Assembly: GCA_018336035.1 (NCBI GenBank)
Contig: JAGXRD010000063.1
Location: forward strand, 1-57,330
Length of the DNA: 57,330 nucleotides
Reading direction: 5' to 3'
Source: Alphaproteobacteria bacterium
GTDB taxonomy: Bacteria > Pseudomonadota > Alphaproteobacteria > Ferrovibrionales > Ferrovibrionaceae
The notes beneath the pieces were generated by a model. That model saw nothing but the letters and a program-made list of their open reading frames with translations, did no database searches and was not told where the DNA came from. Below, one piece after another: positions 51,812 to 57,330 of the stretch. Numbering within the stretch: the stretch's first letter is position 1; each line of letters opens with the position of its first letter. Made by a program: the position numbers and the translations under genes.

Positions 51812-52465
51812 TCACATCTGCGCCAGCGTGGACTGGCTCGCGCCTTCCAGTTCCTTCACATGCTGCTGGATCCAGTAGAGATACTGGCGGAAGTCCGACG
51901 TGATCCGGCCGTTATAGCCGACGGAAAGCGTGTAGTTCTCGGACTGCCCGCTCTGGATCAGTTCGCTGACATAGTTGATCTGATCAAGCGCCTGCTCGCG
52001 CGACAGGCTGGCGATACTTCGGGGGCTGAAGCCGTTGCTCTCATACCCCTTCGCGAGTTCCTGGCTTTGCCGTTCCATCTCGGCCCAGACCTCCCGGCTT
52101 TTCTGCACGCGCGCTCGGTTTTCATCCAGTCGTGCCTGAATCTCTGGCGTGATCTCCACCCACTGAGGCTGTACGGGCCGGGCGTTGCTGAAATCCGTGG
52201 CCTCTGTTTCGCTGAGCGCGCGGCGGCTCTGCACCTCTCCGCCTGTTCGCATGTCCTGTATCAACTGTTCGAAAGCGGACATTTTTCGATCATGCTGGGC
52301 AAGACGGGTCTTTGCCTCCGCAAGATGCGCGTGAATCTTTGCCTGCTCCTCCGGCGGCAGGTCGGCAACCCTCTGCGCCTGAAGCGGCGACCCGGAGTTG
52401 CCACTCACCGGCACAGTCGTTGAACCAATCTCGAAGCGGTCGATCTGAATGTTCAGCGTCGTCAT
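51812..52465 (-). CDS. Paralogue C of an unrecognised tandem family (one C-terminal module)
   Basis: I do not recognise this family. The 217-residue protein has a helical N-terminal region (PPEEQAKIHAHLAEAKTRLA, residues about 37-56), a linker with EITPEIQARLDENRARVQKS, and a C-terminal module of about 65 residues from ASLSREQALDQI through SELIQSG to RQYLYWIQQHVKELEGASQS. The same module occurs in the two genes upstream. No signal peptide, membrane segment or enzyme motif is visible. AGGATAA precedes the ATG; it is last in a three-gene operon, 20 bp after paralogue B. It is the most diverged copy (FRQYLYW, YNGRITSD). Confidence 0.75.
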   Translation of the reverse strand: MTTLNIQIDRFEIGSTTVPVSGNSGSPLQAQRVADLPPEEQAKIHAHLAEAKTRLAQHDRKMSAFEQLIQDMRTGGEVQSRRALSETEATDFSNARPVQPQWVEITPEIQARLDENRARVQKSREVWAEMERQSQELAKGYESNGFSPRSIASLSREQALDQINYVSELIQSGQSENYTLSVGYNGRITSDFRQYLYWIQQHVKELEGASQSTLAQM

Positions 52466-52485
52466 GTCCGTTTATCCTGTCAGGC

Positions 52486-52929
52486 CTACGCCAGCGTTGA
52501 CTGGCCGGCACCTTCCAGCTCTTTCACATGCTGCTGCAGCCAGTAGACATACTGACGATAATTCGACGTCGTTCTGTCGCCGCTTCCGGTATTGAGCGTC
52601 ATGGTATCGGCCTGACCGGACTGAATAAGCTCGCTCATGAAATGAATTTGCTGTTCAGCCTGCTCCCGCGACAGGCCAGTGACATTCGGAGCGATGAGAA
52701 CGTGATTCTCTGGTCCTTTGGCGAGCGCGGCGCGTTGCGCATCCATATCTGCAAACTTCTGCAGTACTTCTGCCCGATGCGCAAACGCCTGCGCCCTGCG
52801 CTCCTTGATCTCGGCCTGCCGCTCTGGTGGAAGGCTTTCAAGCTGCAGGCGAGCATAACCGGGTTTGCCCTGCTTCATCGCCTCGGCCAGGCCCGGCGCC
52901 GGCGTTGTTGCCAATATCGAGATCGACAT
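52486..52929 (-). CDS. Paralogue B of an unrecognised tandem family (one C-terminal module)
   Basis: This 147-residue protein is the shortest family member: an N-terminal helix with LPPERQAEIKERRAQAFAHR (about 34-53), then APNV, then the shared module from GLSREQAEQQIHFMSELIQS to YRQYVYWLQQHVKELEGAGQ and STLA at the end. Relative to paralogues A and C it shows that the minimal protein is one helical head plus one module. It is 9 bp after paralogue A, so the genes are co-transcribed. No function is assigned; soluble and cytoplasmic by appearance. Confidence 0.75.
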   Translation of the reverse strand: MSISILATTPAPGLAEAMKQGKPGYARLQLESLPPERQAEIKERRAQAFAHRAEVLQKFADMDAQRAALAKGPENHVLIAPNVTGLSREQAEQQIHFMSELIQSGQADTMTLNTGSGDRTTSNYRQYVYWLQQHVKELEGAGQSTLA

Positions 52930-52938
52930 GGTGCGCCC

Positions 52939-53793
52939 TCATACTTCTGCGAGCGTGGATTGCCCGGCGCCGTCCAGCTCTTTCACATGCTGCTGCAGCC
53001 AGTAGACATACTGACGATAATTGTTGGTCGTCCTGTCGCCATAGCCGGTCTGCAGTTTCGTCTTCTCCGCTTCGCCGCTCTGGACCATCTCTCTCATGCG
53101 CTCGATCTGTCGGAGGGCATGCTCGCGCGACAGTGTCGAAACATTCGGCGCGTATAGAACGTTGTTCTCGACCGTCTCAAGCTTGGCGCTTTCCGCCATC
53201 TCCCTGTCGCTCTGAAGACCCGCTTCGGAACGACGGTTAGCTTCGGCAACCCGCTGCTTGAATTCAGGAGTCCAGTCTTCGTATTTCACTCCTGGCACAT
53301 CAGTACGAAGCCTCTTGATCTCGCTGACGTAGTCGGCAGGAAACGGACCGCCGGCCGTGCCAGTGCTGGCCGGTTCCGGCGTGGCGTTACCTGCGCTGTC
53401 TAACTCCTTTAGATGCTGCTGCATCCAGTAGACATACTGGCGATAATTCGAGGTGGTCTGCTGCCCCTTGGCGGCCGAGAGCGGTACTTTATCGGCCTCG
53501 CCGCTCTGGATCAGTTCGCTCATGAACGCGATCTGGTCCAGCGCCTGTTCGCGGGTCAGTGAATTGACATTCGGCGCGCGTCTGTTCCAAACCTCATGCC
53601 CCCGGGCATCAGCCGCCGCCTGCTGTTCTACAGCTGCCATCTTCTGAAGATGCGCGGAAATCTTGGCGGCCTGCTCGGCGCGATGGGCGACAACGTAAGC
53701 CTGCTTTTCAGGCGACAGCTCTTCGAGCCGCTTGGGCTGAACCCGGGTGTAGCCGCCCAGATATCCAGTCTCGTTAACCGTGATGCCAGTCAT
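52939..53793 (-). CDS. Paralogue A of an unrecognised tandem family (two modules)
   Basis: The 284-residue first gene of the operon has two copies of the module, at about 75-139 and 217-281, each preceded by a helical region with LSPEKQAYVVAHRAEQ or DWTPEFKQRVAEANRRSEAG and by APNV. The modules share REQALDQI/REHALRQI, a MSELIQSGEAD-like stretch and YRQYVYW with QQHxKEL. The second copy is closest to the module of paralogue B, so duplication and fusion or fission within the operon are likely. An 8-bp hairpin (53815-53835) lies 22 bases before the start. Function unknown. Confidence 0.75.
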   Translation of the reverse strand: MTGITVNETGYLGGYTRVQPKRLEELSPEKQAYVVAHRAEQAAKISAHLQKMAAVEQQAAADARGHEVWNRRAPNVNSLTREQALDQIAFMSELIQSGEADKVPLSAAKGQQTTSNYRQYVYWMQQHLKELDSAGNATPEPASTGTAGGPFPADYVSEIKRLRTDVPGVKYEDWTPEFKQRVAEANRRSEAGLQSDREMAESAKLETVENNVLYAPNVSTLSREHALRQIERMREMVQSGEAEKTKLQTGYGDRTTNNYRQYVYWLQQHVKELDGAGQSTLAEV

Positions 53794-53814
53794 GACTGAG
53801 CTTCTCTTCGCGTC

Positions 53815-53835
53815 GGTTGCAGTGTTTCTGCAACC
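53815..53835 (-). promoter_or_regulatory. Hairpin in the leader of the paralogue operon
   Basis: GGTTGCAG TGTTT CTGCAACC forms an 8-bp perfect stem with a 5-base loop, just before the start of paralogue A. A second small hairpin GCGTGA/TCACGC lies at 53900-53915. They could be operator or RNA structure; nothing more can be said. Confidence 0.45.
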
Positions 53836-53924
53836 AGAGAAGCAAACTGCGGGCCAATCTCTACCGCAGTTATAAAGAGTTGAAGTTCCGCGCTTTCATG
53901 CGTGAATACTCACGCGAGCTGCGT

Positions 53925-53954
53925 GGTGATTCCTGCCGCCCGGCAGGAATCACC
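53925..53954 (-). terminator. Strong hairpin after the dehydratase gene
   Basis: GGTGATTCCTGCCG and its exact complement form a 14-bp stem with a 2-base centre, 38 bases after the dehydratase stop on the minus strand. There is no T run, so termination would be Rho-assisted; it also separates the dehydratase from the paralogue operon. Confidence 0.6.
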
Positions 53955-53992
53955 CAGCGCATGGTTAATCGCACTTCACCATAACGATGGCG

Positions 53993-55753
53993 TTACGGCA
54001 CCTTCTTCGTGATCTCCGGGATCGCGAAATCGAAATCGCAGCCGCGTTCGGCCTGCGTCACCGTGTCAAAATAGAGCTTGTCATACCCACGCCGGCCCTC
54101 GCCGCTCGGCAACGGCGGCAGGGCGGCGCGGCGCTTGGCCAGTTCGGCCTCGTCCACCAGCAGGTCGATGCGGCGGCCTTCGGTGTCGAGCCGGATGCGG
54201 TCGCCGGTCTGCACCAGCGCCAGCGGGCCACCGGCCGCAGCTTCCGGCGCGATATGCAGCACAATGGTGCCATAGGCGGTGCCGCTCATGCGCGCATCGG
54301 AAATGCGCACCATGTCCTTCACGCCCTGTTGCGCCAGTTTTTTCGGGATCGGGATATAGCCCGCTTCCGGCATGCCCGGCGCGCCCTTCGGCCCGGCATT
54401 GCGCAGCACCAGAATATCATCGGCCTTCACATCGAGATCGGGCGCATCGAGGCGCGCCGCCATATCGGGCAGGCTGTCGAACACCACGGCGCGGCCTTCA
54501 TGCTGCAGCAACTCTTGAGTCGCTGCCGCCTGCTTGATGATGGCGCCATCGGGCGCGAGGTTGCCGCGCAGCACTGCCATCGCGCCGTTTTTGTAGACCG
54601 GCGCGGCCATGGTCCTGATCACATCCTGTTTCCAGCCCGGCGGCATGGCGTCGATATTCTCGCCCAGCGTCCTGCCGGTCACGGTCAGGCAGTCGCGCTC
54701 GATCAGGCTGCCCAGTTCGCGCAGGATCGGCGTCAGGCCCCCGGCCTTGTGCAGGTCTTCCATGTAATGCTGGCCGGTCGGCTTGAGGTCAACCAGCACC
54801 GGCGTCTCACGGCCCATTTTGTCATAGCCTTCGAGATCGACCTGAATGCCGCTGCGGCCCGCCATGGCCGTCAGATGGATCAGCGCATTGGTGCTGCCGC
54901 CGACCGCGAGCAGCACGCGCAGCGCATTGCGATAGGCGGCCGGCGTGAGGATCTTGTCGGGCGTCAGGCCTTCGGCCGCCATCGCCACGGCGCGCGCACC
55001 GGTCTGTTCGGCGAGGCGGCGGCGTTCGGCATGGACCGCCGGCACGGCCGCGCCGCCCGGCAGCATCATGCCGAGCGCCTCGACGGTGAGCGCCATGGTG
55101 CTGGCGGTGCCCATCACGCCGCAGGTGCCGATGGTGGGCGCGAGTTCGGAATTGACCTCGTTGATTTCCTGGTCGTTCACCTCGCCGGCGCGATAGCGCG
55201 CCCAGAAGCGGCGACAATCCGTGCAGGCGCCGAGCTTTTCGCCGCGCCAGGAGCCGGCCAGCATCGGACCTGTGACGAGCATGATGGCCGGCACGTTGGC
55301 CGAAGCTGCGCCCATCAGCAGCGCCGGCACGGTCTTGTCGCAGCCGCCGAGCAGGATCACCGCATCCATCGGCTGGGCGCGGATCATCTCTTCCGAGTCC
55401 ATCGCCATCAGGTTGCGCAGATACATGCTGGTGGGATTGGCGAAGCTTTCCTGGATCGAGATCACCGGAAACGGCACCGGGATGCCGCCGGCCAGCATCA
55501 CGCCGCGCGAGGCCGCCTCGATCAGGTCGGGCACGTTGCGGTGACAGGCATTGTAGCCGCTGTCGGTGTCGACGATGCCGATGATCGGCCGCTCCAGCGC
55601 CTCGTCGGTATAGCCCAGCGCCTTGATGAAGGCCTTGCGCAGGAAGACGGAGAAGCCGGCATCGCCGTAATTGGCGAGATTCTTCTTCATGCCCCGTGAT
55701 TCAGTGGGGGCCGGCTTCTTGTCGCCTGATGCTTTAGGGGGCTTGCTGGTCAT
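53993..55753 (-). CDS. IlvD/Edd-family dehydratase (sugar-acid, L-arabinonate-dehydratase-like)
   Basis: This 586-residue iron-sulfur dehydratase removes water from a dihydroxy acid. Conserved Cys residues lie in SGYNACHRNVP, GGCDKTVPALLMGAAS and GACTDCRRFWARYRAGE; the last motif and GTCGVMGTASTMA are typical of the sugar-acid branch (L-arabinonate, D-xylonate or related) rather than of valine-pathway IlvD. A Lys-rich N-terminal tail of about 20 residues precedes the core. Its neighbours do not form a sugar pathway, so the substrate stays open. Confidence 0.85.
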   Translation of the reverse strand: MTSKPPKASGDKKPAPTESRGMKKNLANYGDAGFSVFLRKAFIKALGYTDEALERPIIGIVDTDSGYNACHRNVPDLIEAASRGVMLAGGIPVPFPVISIQESFANPTSMYLRNLMAMDSEEMIRAQPMDAVILLGGCDKTVPALLMGAASANVPAIMLVTGPMLAGSWRGEKLGACTDCRRFWARYRAGEVNDQEINEVNSELAPTIGTCGVMGTASTMALTVEALGMMLPGGAAVPAVHAERRRLAEQTGARAVAMAAEGLTPDKILTPAAYRNALRVLLAVGGSTNALIHLTAMAGRSGIQVDLEGYDKMGRETPVLVDLKPTGQHYMEDLHKAGGLTPILRELGSLIERDCLTVTGRTLGENIDAMPPGWKQDVIRTMAAPVYKNGAMAVLRGNLAPDGAIIKQAAATQELLQHEGRAVVFDSLPDMAARLDAPDLDVKADDILVLRNAGPKGAPGMPEAGYIPIPKKLAQQGVKDMVRISDARMSGTAYGTIVLHIAPEAAAGGPLALVQTGDRIRLDTEGRRIDLLVDEAELAKRRAALPPLPSGEGRRGYDKLYFDTVTQAERGCDFDFAIPEITKKVP

Positions 55754-55820
55754 CGTTTCACTCCCGGGGTGCTGGAGGAGTTTTAGCGTGTTGGGGCCTA
55801 CGCTTCCAGCACTCCCCTCT

Positions 55821-55908
55821 CGTCACCCCGGCCGAGCTTTTGCGAGAGCCGGGGTCCCATTTGGTGCGTCGCAGAAAAATGGGACCCCGGGTCAGGCCCG
55901 GGGTGACG
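55821..55908. repeat. REP/BIME-like inverted repeat pair
   Basis: CGTCACCCCGGCCGAGC with partner arm GAGCCGGGGTCCCATTT (55821-55862) faces ATGGGACCCCGGGTCAGGCC with GGGGTGACG (55879-55908). It has the same two-unit, head-to-head design as the copies at 1.1 and 48.5 kb, lying upstream of the dehydratase and after the methyltransferase. Confidence 0.85.
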
Positions 55909-55945
55909 ATCTATAAAGTGGCGATGCTCTCGCCTACAGCGGCTT

Positions 55946-56728
55946 CTACAGCGGCTTCTGCGCCAGGATGAACAGGCGGCGGAAGGGAAACAGCGTGCGA
56001 CCGTCGGCCTGCTTGGGATAATGCAGCACCACGCGCTGGCGGTAGTCGGCCTCGAAAGCGCTGCGCTCGGGCTCCTCCAGCCGGTCGAGGAACTGCTTGA
56101 GCCAGGTGCCCTTGGTGTATTCCGCCACCGGATTGGCGCCCGACAGCACCTGCAGATATTCGGTTTCCCAGATCTCCAGCGACGCGGTGCGCTCGTGCAG
56201 CATTTGCCAGTAGGTCGCCGGCTCGGCGACCGGACGGCGCCGCAGATGCGGTTCCAGCTTCGACCGCCAGGGCCCAAGCTCGATCGCATCAACGATGCAC
56301 ATATGCGACTTGGCGTCGAAATTGCGCGGCATCTGGATCGCCAGCCAGCCGCCGGGTTTCAGGCAATCGAGCAGGCCGGGGATCAGCGTCTCGTGATCGT
56401 TCAGCCAGTGCAAAGCCGCGTTGGAATAGAGCAGGTCGACCGGCTGGTCAGGTCGCCAGGTCGCGATATCGGCCTCGATGAATTCGGCTGCCGGATAATC
56501 CTGCCGCGCTTTCGCCAGCATGGTGCCTGAGGCATCGACACCGATATGCTTCGCCTGCGGCCAGCGCAGCTGGATCAGTGGCGTGAGATTGCCCGCACCG
56601 CAGCCGAGATCGACCACGGCCATCTCGGAATCTCCGTCGGCCACCAGCGGCACGCGGTCGAGCAGGTCCACGGCGGGGCGCAGGCGCTCGCCGGCGAATT
56701 TCAGGTATTGCGTCGGGTCCCAGGACAT
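55946..56728 (-). CDS. tam: Trans-aconitate 2-methyltransferase-like SAM enzyme
   Basis: This 260-residue class I methyltransferase begins SWDPTQYLKFAGERLRPAVD, the hallmark of Tam, and has the SAM site VDLGCGAGN (39-47), IGVDASGTML and YSNAALHWL. Tam methylates trans-aconitate, an inhibitor of aconitase, to its monomethyl ester. Start: Met at 56728; the frame extends to 56881, but those codons lie antisense to the next gene. It is divergent from a thioesterase with a 45-bp gap, so the two share a promoter region. Confidence 0.88.
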   Translation of the reverse strand: MSWDPTQYLKFAGERLRPAVDLLDRVPLVADGDSEMAVVDLGCGAGNLTPLIQLRWPQAKHIGVDASGTMLAKARQDYPAAEFIEADIATWRPDQPVDLLYSNAALHWLNDHETLIPGLLDCLKPGGWLAIQMPRNFDAKSHMCIVDAIELGPWRSKLEPHLRRRPVAEPATYWQMLHERTASLEIWETEYLQVLSGANPVAEYTKGTWLKQFLDRLEEPERSAFEADYRQRVVLHYPKQADGRTLFPFRRLFILAQKPL

Positions 56729-56773
56729 GGAGACTAGCCTATCCGAGGAAACGAAACCGACAAGGCCGAAGTG

Positions 56774-57292
56774 ATGAATTCTTCTCAAGACCTGCGCGAT
56801 TACGCTCAACAGAGTTTCGATGCGCCGCTCGAACTCACCGGCATGGTGGTGAAACCCGAACATATCGATGCCAACGGCCATATGAATGTCGGCTTCTACA
56901 ACGTGATTTTCGACCAGGCGCTCGACAAATTCTTCACGCCCTTCGATCTCGACTGGAGCTATGTGCAGCGCACGAACCTAAGTACCTTCGTGCTGGAGAC
57001 GCATGTCTGCTATCTGCAGGAGGTGCTGGAGGGCGATGCCTTGCGCTTCACCTTCCAGCTGCTCGGCGCCGATGCCAAGCGCATCCATTATTTCATGAAT
57101 ATGTATCACGCCGAGAAAGGCTATCTGGCGGCGACGTCAGAGCAGATCCTGGTGCATGTCGATCTGGCGACGCGCAAGAGCTGCCCCTTCCCCGAGCCGC
57201 AGCGCAGGCTGTTCGAAAACATGCTGGCAGGACATGCCAAGCTGCCGCTGCCGCCGCAGGCCGGCAAGAGCATCGGGATGGGGAAGAAATAG
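56774..57292 (+). CDS. Thioesterase-family hotdog protein
   Basis: The 172-residue product is a single-hotdog thioesterase. VVKPEHIDANGHMNVGFYNV contains the catalytic Asp and the HMNV motif of the 4HBT group, and LETHVCYLQEVLEGD continues the fold. It resembles enzymes annotated as acyl-CoA or betainyl-CoA thioesterases; the substrate is not resolved. GTG 56771 is an alternative start, but AAGG is better spaced for 56774. It is followed by a repeat element at the window's end. Confidence 0.82.
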   Translation: MNSSQDLRDYAQQSFDAPLELTGMVVKPEHIDANGHMNVGFYNVIFDQALDKFFTPFDLDWSYVQRTNLSTFVLETHVCYLQEVLEGDALRFTFQLLGADAKRIHYFMNMYHAEKGYLAATSEQILVHVDLATRKSCPFPEPQRRLFENMLAGHAKLPLPPQAGKSIGMGKK

Positions 57293-57305
57293 CCCCTCAC
57301 CCATT

Positions 57306-57330
57306 TGTCATGGCCGGGCTTGACCCGGCC
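57306..57330. repeat. REP-like palindrome, cut by window end
   Basis: The visible 25 bases are identical to the first 25 of the repeat at 24601-24632. If the rest matches, it is a third copy of the cassette-bounding repeat, here without a mate in view. Confidence 0.85.

Noticed and set aside
53987-55699. 570-codon plus-strand ORF
   Set aside because: Antisense to the IlvD/Edd dehydratase; His/Arg/Ala-rich sequence typical of reverse-frame translation.
56729-56881. 51-residue N-terminal extension of the methyltransferase
   Set aside because: It runs antisense through the start of the divergent thioesterase, and the conserved Tam N-terminus begins at the Met encoded at 56728.

Overview
The window is high-GC DNA (roughly 60-65% by eye), densely coded, with third positions strongly biased to G/C. 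It reads as one chromosomal segment of an alphaproteobacterium, most likely Rhodospirillales-like. The evidence is a speF-type leader before ornithine decarboxylase, homospermidine synthase, an OhrR operator of the alphaproteobacterial type, a sigma-54 hook-gene promoter and abundant short palindromic repeats. The genus cannot be fixed from the sequence. I see no rRNA, tRNA, CRISPR array, integrase, transposase or prophage genes.

Layout. 0-4 kb: soxXYZ thiosulfate-oxidation genes (soxZ cut by the window edge) behind a two-subunit molybdenum hydroxylase. 4-10 kb: a polyamine locus with two ureohydrolases, an RMD1-family protein, a structured leader RNA, ornithine decarboxylase and homospermidine synthase, enough to make putrescine and condense it to homospermidine. 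10-18 kb: a VWA protein, a small ORFan, a surface-polysaccharide trio (GT2, O-antigen ligase/polymerase-like, GT9), an HPP membrane protein with a lipoprotein lipase, and a sensor kinase with its periplasmic partner. 18-29 kb: two divergent SDRs, both without the catalytic Tyr, aspartate ammonia-lyase, an MFS transporter, a tannase-family lipoprotein, a repeat-bounded AT-rich ORFan, a hotdog dehydratase and a 1,156-residue membrane-anchored coiled-coil protein.

30-49 kb: nrdA and nrdB lie 15.6 kb apart. Between them are two complete cell-surface-signalling iron systems (sigma factor, FecR, TonB receptor with STN domain), one siderophore type and one heme type with a PepSY membrane protein. 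Both have similar Fur-like boxes before the sigma gene. This stretch also holds an acetamidase/formamidase, a PAS_5 protein with a decayed paralogue beside it, a thioesterase, an isolated flgE, and ohr-ohrR with an operator inside the ohr promoter.

49-57 kb: an AstE-like deacylase, an AbrB-family membrane protein, a helically phased GCTTAT array, a three-gene operon of tandem paralogues that I cannot assign to any described family, a sugar-acid dehydratase, a trans-aconitate methyltransferase-like protein and a thioesterase. REP/BIME-like palindromes recur at 1.1, 24.6, 25.0, 48.5, 55.8 and 57.3 kb; the first carries the soxX start codon.

The best candidates for new biology are the 51.8-53.8 kb paralogue operon with the adjacent phased array, the paired Tyr-less SDRs, and the 24.6-25.0 kb repeat-bounded cassette.
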